Below are positions 8,374 to 15,732 of a DNA stretch of 64,000 bases, piece after piece (position 1 is the first letter of the stretch; every line of letters starts with the position of its first letter). Below the pieces are notes generated by a model. That model searched no databases, had not been told where the DNA came from, and saw only the letters and a list, made by a program, of their open reading frames with translations. Source of the stretch: Nannocystis pusilla. Lineage in GTDB: Bacteria > Myxococcota_A > Polyangia > Nannocystales > Nannocystaceae. The DNA is taken from contig NZ_JAIRAU010000059.1 in assembly GCF_020073745.1 (NCBI RefSeq), forward strand, positions 186,001 to 250,000. The letters are read 5' to 3'. Both the position numbers and the translations under genes were made by a program.

Positions 8374-9822
8374 TCAGTCCATGGCCGCGATCTCGTCGGC
8401 GGCACGCTGGCCCGACTCGATGGCGCCCTGCATCCAGCCGGCCCACACGGAGGTGTGCTCGCCGGCGAAGGTGACGCGGCCCTCGGGCTTGCGGGTGGCG
8501 GCGACGATCCACCACTGGTCGGGCAGGATGTCGGTCCAGGCGCCCTTGGCCCACGGGTCGTCGGCCCAGCAGTACTGGAAGAAGGCGACCTTCTCGGCCC
8601 GGATCTCGGGGAAGAACTTCTCGACGGCGGCGAGGCAGTACTCCTCGCGGTCCTCGGGGGCGACGTCGCAGTAGGCGTCGGCGTTGTGGTTCTGCGTGTA
8701 CGACTGGATCATGCCCTTGGTGGAGCCGGCGGGCTGGACGTCGCTGAGGTTCCAGATCCGCTCGGCGGGGCCGTCGGTCTTGGCGATCTTGAGGCCGCCG
8801 ATCTTCTCGGCCTCCCAGAAGCGGGTGCGCGTCTGGATGTAGCCGCGGCCGGCGTTCATCAGGAACAGCTCCTTGATCGCCCGCGTCTTGTCGGCGGAGA
8901 ACGCCGGCTCGATCGCGACGTCGCGCAGGGTGGTGAAGGGGATCGCGCACACCAGGTAGTCGGCCGACAGCGTCTCCTCGCCGTCGGGCCCGCTGAACGT
9001 CACGGTCACGCCGGCGTCGTCGTGCTCGATCTTGGTGACCTTGCGCGACAGCAGGATGTTGTCGAGCCCGACCTCGTCGGCGATCCGCAGCGGCAGCTGG
9101 TCGTTGCCGCCGCGGATGTGATAGGTGGCGCCCCACGCCTTGTCGGCCACCTCGGCGCCCATCCACGCCAGGGTGCCGATCGTGCTGATCTCGCTGCCGT
9201 TGTCGGCGGCGTAGATCTTGAGGTAGGCCTCGCTGGCGCCGCGCATGCGCAGGAAGTCGGCGTAGACCATGCCGTCGTACTTCTCGACGATGCCCGGCTT
9301 GGGGAAGCCGTTCATGCGCGGGTCGCCGAACTCCTCGAAGGTGGCGTAGATCTGGCGCTCCCAGAAGTCACCGAGCGTCAGCTTCTCCTCCTCGGCGGTC
9401 AGGCCCATGACCGGCCAGGCCTCGCCGTCGGCGTGCAGGAACCGCTGGCCGTCGATGTAGTAGAGCGGCTCGCCGTCCTTGTACTCGTCGAGCTCGAGCC
9501 CGAGCTTGTCGCAGTAGTCGAGGGTGAGCTCGTGGACGTCGGGGATCCGCACCGCCCCGATCTCGGCGAATTGGCCGTCCTCGAAGCCGTCGCGCAGGGT
9601 CCATACGCGCCCGCCGACGCGATCGCGCCCCTCGAGCACGGTGACCGCGTAGCCGAGCTGTTGTAGCTCCCAGGCCGCAGAGAGGCCGGCGAGACCCGCT
9701 CCGAGGACGAGGACCCGCTTTTCGGCGGCGGCTTGACCGCAGGCGGGGAGGGCATGGGCCGCGCCGGCCCAGACGAAGAGGCCGGCCAGGCGCCGACGAC
9801 TGATCCGTGGGTGCTGCTGCAT
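8374..9822 (-). CDS. Flavin monoamine oxidase family protein (Tat-exported lipoprotein)
   Basis: 482 residues from ATG 9820-9822. The N-terminus has a twin-arginine signal (SRRRLAGLFVW) ending in a lipobox-like LPAC, so the folded FAD enzyme is probably exported and lipid-anchored. The FAD-binding dinucleotide fold follows (VLVLGAGLAGLSAAWELQQ, then an acidic Glu in VLEGRDRVGGRVWT), and the C-terminal FAD motif is VTFAGEHTSVWAGWMQGAIESG. Family members oxidise amines, polyamines or L-amino acids with release of H2O2; the substrate is not readable here. A TAGAGT box lies 8 bases before the start, and the much longer open frame upstream (to 10959) is antisense to other genes and not real. Confidence 0.9.
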   Translation of the reverse strand: MQQHPRISRRRLAGLFVWAGAAHALPACGQAAAEKRVLVLGAGLAGLSAAWELQQLGYAVTVLEGRDRVGGRVWTLRDGFEDGQFAEIGAVRIPDVHELTLDYCDKLGLELDEYKDGEPLYYIDGQRFLHADGEAWPVMGLTAEEEKLTLGDFWERQIYATFEEFGDPRMNGFPKPGIVEKYDGMVYADFLRMRGASEAYLKIYAADNGSEISTIGTLAWMGAEVADKAWGATYHIRGGNDQLPLRIADEVGLDNILLSRKVTKIEHDDAGVTVTFSGPDGEETLSADYLVCAIPFTTLRDVAIEPAFSADKTRAIKELFLMNAGRGYIQTRTRFWEAEKIGGLKIAKTDGPAERIWNLSDVQPAGSTKGMIQSYTQNHNADAYCDVAPEDREEYCLAAVEKFFPEIRAEKVAFFQYCWADDPWAKGAWTDILPDQWWIVAATRKPEGRVTFAGEHTSVWAGWMQGAIESGQRAADEIAAMD

Positions 9823-9830
9823 CGAGCGCG

Positions 9831-9836
9831 ACTCTA
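9831..9836 (-). promoter_or_regulatory. -10 box of leaderless promoter for the amine oxidase
   Basis: TAGAGT on the minus strand, 8 bases before the ATG at 9822. Confidence 0.5.
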
Positions 9837-9918
9837 CGCCGGTCGCGCGCGCCGATAAAGCCGCGCCGCCGAGGCCCCCGCCAGGATGGGTCCGCTTGTC
9901 AGTCGGCCAAGATCCTCC

Positions 9919-10227
9919 ATGGATACCCGCGTGAATCACACGGACCGACTGCGCCAGACCCTCGCTCATTTGCACCAGGAGCTCGAGACGGTCTCGACCG
10001 CCGATCCCGAGGTGCGCGGGATGCTGTCGCAGACGTTGCGCGAGATCGCCGACCGCCTCGAGGCGCACGCCGGCGACGAGCTGGCGGCGCAGTCGCCAGC
10101 GGCGCTCGTCAGCGCGGAGACGGTCGAGATGCTGCGCGCCTCGGCGCGGCAATTCGAGGTCGAGCACCCGCAGGTCGCCACCGCGATCGTGAGCGTGGTC
10201 GATGCGCTGGCGCGAATGGGGATCTGA
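9919..10227 (+). CDS. DUF4404 family protein
   Basis: 102 residues from ATG 9919 (MDTRVNHTDRLRQTLAHLHQ). The pattern of a short helical protein with LRQTLAHLHQELE, a Pro-Glu-containing turn and LREIADRLE, then a C-terminal helix FEVEHPQVATAIVSVVDALA, fits DUF4404, a small bacterial family of unknown role. Cytoplasmic. An upstream in-frame ATG at 9886 would add eleven unconvincing residues. Divergent from the amine oxidase. Confidence 0.75.
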   Translation: MDTRVNHTDRLRQTLAHLHQELETVSTADPEVRGMLSQTLREIADRLEAHAGDELAAQSPAALVSAETVEMLRASARQFEVEHPQVATAIVSVVDALARMGI

Positions 10228-10240
10228 GGCCACACAAGGA

Positions 10241-10296
10241 CATGGCTCGGGGGACATGTCCTCCTGGACAGGCCCTCCGCCGCAGGCCTTCTCGGC
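10241..10296. repeat. 14-bp decamer array C (4 units)
   Basis: Cores at 10241 (CATG), 10255 (CATG), 10269 (CAGG) and 10283 (CAGG). It follows the DUF4404 stop by 13 bases and precedes the next ribosome site by about 40. Confidence 0.85.
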
Positions 10297-10351
10297 GGTC
10301 GCTTCGGAGGATAGGATCGGGCTCCCTTTGCTTTTTCCAAGGAGCCTGCAC

Positions 10352-10987
10352 ATGCGACGTAATTTCAGCCTTGTCTCTCTGACCGCTTGCATCACCCTCC
10401 TCGCGCTCCCCGCCTGCAACGGCGGGGGCGGCAACGGGACCGAGGCCGCGTCCGCGACGGAGACGACCACCGAGACCGGCACCGGCACCGAGACCACCGG
10501 CACCGCGACCGAGACGACGACGACGACGGAGACGGCGACGCTCACCGAGGGGACGATGGGCGGCACCGCGACCATGGGCACGACCGAGGCGCCGACCACG
10601 ACCGAGCCCGCGACGACGACGGGCACGACCGAGCCCGCGACGACGACCGAGGGCACGACGACCGAGGGGACCACGACGACCGAGGGCACGACGACGACCG
10701 AGGGGACCACGACCGAGGGGACCACGACCGAGGGCACGACCGGGGCGCCCGACCTGTGCGCGCCCGAGCCGAACGACGACGAGTGCGACGAGTGCGTGAA
10801 GGCGAGCTGCTGCGACGAGACGCTGGCCTGCGCCGAGGACGAGGACTGCGCCTGCTTCCTCGAGTGCGCGGCGATGGGCAACCCGCAGATGTGTGGCATG
10901 ATGTGCGGCATCAACCCCATGCAGAACCCGCTGATCGGCGCGATCTTCATGTGCACCACGCAGGAGTGCGGTCAGCAGTGCCTCTGA
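10352..10987 (+). CDS. Thr-rich, cysteine-rich surface lipoprotein
   Basis: 211 residues. ATG 10352 is supported by AAGGAG at 10339-10344 and by the lipoprotein signal (SLTACITLLALPAC, Cys 22). A Thr/Glu/Gly linker of about 110 residues follows, built from repeats of TTTEGT, likely an extended, possibly glycosylated stalk. The C-terminal 70 residues hold about 16 cysteines (CDECVKASCC, CAEDEDCACFLECA, MCGMMCG), a compact disulfide domain seen repeatedly in Nannocystaceae lipoproteins. Function unknown. Confidence 0.85.
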   Translation: MRRNFSLVSLTACITLLALPACNGGGGNGTEAASATETTTETGTGTETTGTATETTTTTETATLTEGTMGGTATMGTTEAPTTTEPATTTGTTEPATTTEGTTTEGTTTTEGTTTTEGTTTEGTTTEGTTGAPDLCAPEPNDDECDECVKASCCDETLACAEDEDCACFLECAAMGNPQMCGMMCGINPMQNPLIGAIFMCTTQECGQQCL

Positions 10988-11002
10988 CCTGACCGTTCGG
11001 CC

Positions 11003-13114
11003 ATGGAGGTGCCGCGTCGGGTCCACATCATCGTCGGCGGCTGCGCGCTGCTCGTGGCGTGCGCGCGGCCGCCGGCGTCGCCTTCTGCCGGGGGCGAGGA
11101 CGAAGCGCCGGCGATCGCCCGCGCCGAGGCGCGCCGCGAGGCCGGGTCGGCCGAGTTGGTGGCGTACACGCGAGGTGGCACGAGCGCGGCGAGCCTGACT
11201 GCCATCCGGGGGCTCGGGCGCACCGGCGACGCGCGTTCGCTGGCGCGGCTCGGCGAGCTGCTGGCCGCGCCCGAGGAGGCGGCGCGGGTGGCCGCGATGG
11301 AGGCGCTGGCGCTGGCCGGCGCGCTCGGGTCCGACGTGAGCGCGTACGAGGCGACGCTGTGGCAGCGCTGGCCGCAGGCGTCGTCGCGCGAGCGGCTGGC
11401 GATCGTGAAGGCGACCTGGCGTGTCGGCGCGGCGACGGCAGCGGCGCGGCTCGGAGCGGCGCTGGTGGAGACCGAGACGCCCGAGGTGCGCGCGGCGGCG
11501 GCGATCGGGCTCGGGCTCCTCGGCCGGCGCGAGCTGGCGCTCGACGACGCGGCGCGCGACGGGCTGGTGGCGATGGTGGCCGGCGGCGAGCAGCACCTCG
11601 TGTACGCGGGGGTCTACGGCCTCGCGCACGCGCACGGGGCGGGCCATGACGCCGGCGAGGCGGCGCTGCAGGGGGCGGTCGGAGTGTTGGATCCGGATGC
11701 GCGGGCGCTGGCCCTCAAGGGCCTCGCGCGGCGGCGAGGGACCGGCGCGCTCGCGGCCCTGCGCGCCGGGCTGGACGACCCCGAGCCGTGGGTGCGCGTG
11801 GCGGCGGCGCGCGGGCTCGGCGAGCTCGGCGACGCCGCGGCGACCGCGGCGCTGTGGGACTGGCTGCGGGTCGAGCTCGAGCGCGACATCGTCGACGGGA
11901 CAGGTCCCGGACACCCTGTCCTCGAGGCCATGTCCATTCTGACATCCGGCAAGGCCAGCCCACCCCCCGGGGCCGCCGAGGCGCACGCGCGGGCGGAGGC
12001 GCGGGTGGCTGCCGCCGGGCCGGCGTCGCAGCGGGTGCAGGCGCGGCTGGCCTGCGGGCTGGCGGCGCTGGCCGGCCGCGCGGCGGAGTGGCGCCCGCCG
12101 CTGCGCTGCGCCGAGGCGCTGGGGCCGGCGGCGGAGCTCGAGCGCCTGACCTTCGAGACAGGTCTGATCGAGCAGGGGTACGGCGGCTCGGCGGAGGCGC
12201 GCGGGGCCCGGCTGGCGACGCTGGCGGGTCACGCCGACGCGCGCGTGCGGGCGGCCGCGCTGGCGGCGGCGGCGGAGCTGTGGGAGGAGGCGCCGGTCGA
12301 GGGCCTGTTTGAGGCTGGCCTTCGGGACAGCTCACCGGCGGTCGCGGGCACGGCGGCGGAGGCGGTGCAGGGGCGGTTCGCCGGCCCCGCGCCGCGGCCG
12401 GCGCCCGGGCAAGGGCTGGTCGACGCGCTGGTCCAGCGGGCCGCGGGCGAACGCGACGGCGAGCTGTTCGCGGGCCTGGCCGGGGCGCTCGCCAAGGTCG
12501 GCGGGGCGCGCGGGCTGCAGGTCTGCCGCGACGCGCTCGGCGACGCCAACGCGACCGTGCGCGCGGCGGCCCGCGCGTGCGTGAAGACGGCCGGCGGCGA
12601 GGACCCCGGGATCACCGAGCCGAGCGCACCGCCCCCGTTGCCGCCGCACGAGCCGCAGCCGGTGCAGGGGCAGCTGATGTGGCTGCTGCACACCGAGCGC
12701 GGCCGCGTCGACATCGCGCTCGAGCCCGCCGCGGCGCCGTGGCATGTGGCGGCGATCGTCGCGCTGACGCGGGCGGGCTTCTACGACGGGCTCGGCTTTC
12801 ACCGCGTCGTGCCCGGCTACGTGGTCCAGGGCGGCGACCCCGGCGGGACCGGATGGGGCGGTCCCGGCTTCACCCTGCCCTCGGAGCCAGGCGAGGCTCC
12901 ATTCGCAAGCGGCGCCGTGGGCATCGCCGACGCCGGCAAGGACACGGGCGGCAGTCAATTCTTCATCATGCACGCCCCGGCCCCGCACCTCGACGGCCGC
13001 TACACGCGGATCGGCGAGGTCCGCCACGGCCTCGCCGCCGCGCTCGCGCTGGTGGTCGGCGACCGCATCCACAAGGCCGAGATCGTGATCGCCCCGCAGC
13101 GACCTGGTCCATGA
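11003..13114 (+). CDS. Lipoprotein with HEAT repeats and C-terminal cyclophilin domain
   Basis: 703 residues. Signal peptide with lipobox LVAC (Cys 20). Residues about 50-530 are alanine-rich helical pairs of the HEAT/PBS-lyase type (for example DPEPWVRVAAARGLGELGD and HADARVRAAALAAAAELWE). Residues about 555-700 are a cyclophilin-type peptidyl-prolyl isomerase: GRVDIALEP, FYDGLGFHRVVPGYVVQGGDP, GGSQFFIMHAP and LDGRYTRIGEV. The catalytic Arg (FHRV) and the QFFI core are present, so the enzyme should be active, presumably folding or scanning envelope proteins, with HEAT repeats as a docking arm. A 5-unit 14-bp repeat array is embedded in frame at 11887-11956. Starts 15 bases after the previous stop, so probably co-transcribed. 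Confidence 0.9.
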   Translation: MEVPRRVHIIVGGCALLVACARPPASPSAGGEDEAPAIARAEARREAGSAELVAYTRGGTSAASLTAIRGLGRTGDARSLARLGELLAAPEEAARVAAMEALALAGALGSDVSAYEATLWQRWPQASSRERLAIVKATWRVGAATAAARLGAALVETETPEVRAAAAIGLGLLGRRELALDDAARDGLVAMVAGGEQHLVYAGVYGLAHAHGAGHDAGEAALQGAVGVLDPDARALALKGLARRRGTGALAALRAGLDDPEPWVRVAAARGLGELGDAAATAALWDWLRVELERDIVDGTGPGHPVLEAMSILTSGKASPPPGAAEAHARAEARVAAAGPASQRVQARLACGLAALAGRAAEWRPPLRCAEALGPAAELERLTFETGLIEQGYGGSAEARGARLATLAGHADARVRAAALAAAAELWEEAPVEGLFEAGLRDSSPAVAGTAAEAVQGRFAGPAPRPAPGQGLVDALVQRAAGERDGELFAGLAGALAKVGGARGLQVCRDALGDANATVRAAARACVKTAGGEDPGITEPSAPPPLPPHEPQPVQGQLMWLLHTERGRVDIALEPAAAPWHVAAIVALTRAGFYDGLGFHRVVPGYVVQGGDPGGTGWGGPGFTLPSEPGEAPFASGAVGIADAGKDTGGSQFFIMHAPAPHLDGRYTRIGEVRHGLAAALALVVGDRIHKAEIVIAPQRPGP
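11887..11956. repeat. 14-bp decamer array D, inside a coding region
   Basis: Five units with cores at 11887 (CATC), 11901 (CAGG), 11915 (CCTG), 11929 (CATG) and 11943 (CATC). In the HEAT/cyclophilin gene it encodes residues about 295-318 (DIVDGTGPGHPVLEAMSILT), a non-helical break between two HEAT blocks. Confidence 0.8.
12145..12186. repeat. 14-bp decamer units inside the HEAT/cyclophilin gene
   Basis: Cores at 12145 (CCTG), 12159 (CAGG), 12173 (CAGG), in 14-bp register. A further pair starts at 12314/12328. More degenerate than array D. Confidence 0.5.
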
Positions 13115-13228
13115 GCCAGCTCGGGCGAGCGGCGCGCGAGCAACGGTTGCGCACGCCGGCTCGCTCGCTCGCACTGGTTGCGGTTGCGGGGGCGCGACGC
13201 GGCCGTATGACGGTCGGGGAGGTGTGTC

Positions 13229-13726
13229 ATGCTGCCCATCGCCTGGACCGGTCTCCGCCGTGGCGTGGTCGTCGCCGCGGTGCTCGTCGCGCCGGCGTGC
13301 ACGCCGGAGGAGGACCCGAACCCCTACGTGAACTTCTCGACGCCGGTCGTGACCGACAACGGCTACTTCTCGATCGCCCTGCGCGCCGCCGAGGGCCGCG
13401 CGTGGCCGGAGTACGTCGGCCGGACGGCGCTCGCGGCCGAGATCGAGGTCGGGTCGAGGCCGGCGCGCGACCACCCGCAATTCCGCGGCGACGAGCCCGA
13501 GCCGCCGTTCAAGCTGTCGCTCGGCCCGGCGCGCCCGGCTGCCGACGACGAGCTGGCGGACCTCGAGGCCAAGGCGTGGCCGGTGACGCCAGACGGCTTC
13601 AAGTGGATGGTCTCGCTCGACTTCACCGCCGCCGGTGACTGGGTGTTCCCGCTGATCGTCCGCGACGCGCTGGGCCGCTACGACGCGACCGAGATCGTGT
13701 TCCACATCGAGCCCGATCCGCGGTGA
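13229..13726 (+). CDS. Lipoprotein of unknown function
   Basis: 165 residues. Signal peptide GVVVAAVLVAPAC with Cys 24 as the lipidation site. The mature part looks like a single beta-sandwich (NFSTPVVTDNGYFSIALRA, WMVSLDFTAAGDWVFPLIVRDALGRYDATEIVFHI), ending like a carbohydrate-binding or Ig-like fold. No specific family recognised. AGGTGTGTCATG context gives a weak ribosome site (GGGGAGGTG). Confidence 0.7.
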   Translation: MLPIAWTGLRRGVVVAAVLVAPACTPEEDPNPYVNFSTPVVTDNGYFSIALRAAEGRAWPEYVGRTALAAEIEVGSRPARDHPQFRGDEPEPPFKLSLGPARPAADDELADLEAKAWPVTPDGFKWMVSLDFTAAGDWVFPLIVRDALGRYDATEIVFHIEPDPR

Positions 13727-13790
13727 GGCGCGCAGGTGCCCGCCGGCGCCGCCCGAGCCGGCGATCGCGGCGCGCGCGGCGAGCCCGTGC

Positions 13791-13796
13791 TAGGCT
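13791..13796 (+). promoter_or_regulatory. -10 box of leaderless promoter for the transglutaminase-like gene
   Basis: TAGGCT, 8 bases before ATG 13805. Confidence 0.5.
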
Positions 13797-13804
13797 GGGC
13801 CAGG

Positions 13805-15343
13805 ATGACCCGTGCGCGGCTGAGCTGGCTCGGAACCCTGCTATTTTGGCTCTTTCGCGCGAGCTGGGCCGCCCTGGTGGTGGTGGCGCCGGCCCTCGGC
13901 GTGTGGGTCGCGTCGTCGCTGGCGGCCTACCGCAACGGTCCGGTGTGGCTGGTGTGCGTGGCCGGGCTGCTGCTGTTCCCGATCGTACCTGTCGCATGGG
14001 ACATGTTGTCGGAGCTGCTGCGGCGGCGCCGATCCGCGGCGAAGCGCGACCGCCGGGTGTTGACGACGTGGGACCGCATCGTCCTGCGCACGTTGACGGT
14101 CAACCTGGCGTTCCTGGCGGCCCTGCTGTGGTCGCGGCCCGAGGCGGCGTTCACGGCGATCTCGACGCGCGGCGACTGGTTCCTCGAGGGCGTAACCAGC
14201 CCGGCGGCGGACCGCGCGCGCGGGGCCCTGCTGCAGGCGGCCGACGGGCTGCAGTGGCTGTACGAGGCGGCGCACGACAATCAGTACGCGGAGCTGATCG
14301 AGTCGAAGCCGGCCGAGGCCCCGGCGCCGCAGCCCGCTCCGGTGGATGACGCGTGGAGCGATCCGTGGGAGCGGCCGCCGCAGCGCGAGCCCGAGCCCAC
14401 GGCCGAGCCGACGCCGGCGCCGGAGGTGCCCGAGCCGGCGATCGAGCCGCCGACGCCGGCGCTCGCGGGGCCGACCTGGCCGTCGCCGGCGGTCGTGCAC
14501 CCGGCGGTGCTGGCGATGCCCGAGGACGCGCGCGCCAGCATCGACGCCGTCGGCCGCCACCTCGCGGCCAGCGAGCCCGATCCGGCGCGGCGGATCAAGG
14601 CGATCCACGACTTCGTCGCCACGCACCTGGCCTACGACGCGGCGTCGTACTTGAACCGCGACGTCTACCCCGACCAGCGCGCCGAGGCGGTGTTCGCCTC
14701 GCGCCTGGCCGTCTGCGCCGGCTACGCCAACCTGATGAAGGCGATCGCCGCGGTCACCGGCGACGAGGTGGTGGTCGTCGTCGGCGACGCCCGCGGGCTG
14801 TCGCGCGAGGTCGAGGGCGAGTCGCACGCGTGGAACGCCGCGCGCGTCGACGGCCGCTGGTACCTGATCGACGCCACCTGGGACTCGGGCCACCTCAAGG
14901 ACGGCGCCTTCGTCCGTGAGTACCGCTCTGACTATCTCTTCGTGCCGCCGGCGCTGATCGGCGTGACCCACTTCCCGGAGGAGCCCGCCTGGCAGCTGCG
15001 CGAGCAGCCGCTGACCCGCGGCGAGTTCGCCCGCCAGCCGATGATGCGGCCCAAGTTCTTCGCCGACGGGCTGCAGCTGCTCGAGCCGCGCCGCTCGCAG
15101 GTGACGGTCCAGCGCGAATTCGCGATGAGCCTCGACAACCCGCGCGCCCGCAACCTGATCGTCAAGGCTGTCCCCGAGGACAGCTCGCAGGCGATCGAGT
15201 GCGCGCTGACCGGGACGCGCAAGGTCGACGTCGCCTGCGGACCTCTGCCGGCCGGGACCTACGCGGTGCGCATCTACACCTCGCCGACGCTGTACGGGAC
15301 GTACCAGGGGGTCGGCGAGTTGCAGGTGCACGCCGCGGGGTAG
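13805..15343 (+). CDS. Membrane-anchored transglutaminase-like cysteine peptidase
   Basis: 512 residues from ATG 13805. Three hydrophobic segments in the first 110 residues (WLGTLLFWLFRASWAALVVV; PVWLVCVAGLLLFPIVPVAW; VNLAFLAALLW) anchor it in the inner membrane. A Pro/Glu-rich linker (about 165-225) leads to a transglutaminase-core domain with the triad Cys 304 (AVCAGYANLM), His 341 (ESHAWN) and Asp 356 (YLIDATWD). Such domains cleave or crosslink peptides; cytokinesis-like SbcC/KyphoScoliosis-type members exist, but the substrate is unknown. The C-terminal 150 residues form a beta domain (NLIVKAVPEDSSQAIECAL). A frame extending to 13736 has no support. Decamer pairs lie at 13988 and 15167. 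Confidence 0.85.
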   Translation: MTRARLSWLGTLLFWLFRASWAALVVVAPALGVWVASSLAAYRNGPVWLVCVAGLLLFPIVPVAWDMLSELLRRRRSAAKRDRRVLTTWDRIVLRTLTVNLAFLAALLWSRPEAAFTAISTRGDWFLEGVTSPAADRARGALLQAADGLQWLYEAAHDNQYAELIESKPAEAPAPQPAPVDDAWSDPWERPPQREPEPTAEPTPAPEVPEPAIEPPTPALAGPTWPSPAVVHPAVLAMPEDARASIDAVGRHLAASEPDPARRIKAIHDFVATHLAYDAASYLNRDVYPDQRAEAVFASRLAVCAGYANLMKAIAAVTGDEVVVVVGDARGLSREVEGESHAWNAARVDGRWYLIDATWDSGHLKDGAFVREYRSDYLFVPPALIGVTHFPEEPAWQLREQPLTRGEFARQPMMRPKFFADGLQLLEPRRSQVTVQREFAMSLDNPRARNLIVKAVPEDSSQAIECALTGTRKVDVACGPLPAGTYAVRIYTSPTLYGTYQGVGELQVHAAG

Positions 15344-15732
15344 GGCCGAGCCGGTGCGAGCGCACGGACTCTTCCGTCGCAGGGGCGTGTGCGTGGGGCC
15401 ATGAGGCCACGGCGGCCACGAGGCGCGCGAAAATGCCGGAGCGCGGCGCGGATGAGCGAACGCGTCGGTCGGGCACGGCGGACGCGAGAGCTGCCGGCTC
15501 GCGGGACGAGCGAACGCGTCGGTCGGGTACGAGGGACGCGGGAGCAGCCGGCTCGCGGGACGAGCGAACGCGTCGGTCGGGCACGACGCACGGTTCGTGA
15601 GTCGCGAGTGTCTCGCGCGTGACACGTGGGCGACCCGCTCGCGCGTCGGGACGGGGCTGGGTGCGTCGTGGCGAGATGCCCGATCTGCGCCGAACGCTTG
15701 CTGCTGTAGACGTCGAGCCAGGGAGGCTGGGC
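15344..15732. other. 389-bp intergenic region holding a 54-bp tandem repeat
   Basis: No gene supported. The tandem repeat at 15453-15597 fills the centre. A run CTGCTGTAGACG just before 15715 may be the -10 region of the next gene, whose ribosome site GGGAGG is at 15721-15726. Confidence 0.6.
15453..15597. repeat. 54-bp tandem repeat, about 2.7 copies
   Basis: Copies begin at 15453, 15507 and 15561, each starting with GAGCGAACGCGTCGGTCGGG. The period is divisible by 3 and a 77-codon frame runs through it, but that frame has no ribosome site and an arginine-rich composition typical of chance GC-rich frames, so it is treated as non-coding. Confidence 0.85.

Noticed and set aside
15389..15622. 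77-codon frame through the 54-bp tandem repeat
   Set aside because: No ribosome site, no start context, Arg-rich shadow-type composition; repeat length divisible by 3 is enough to keep it open.
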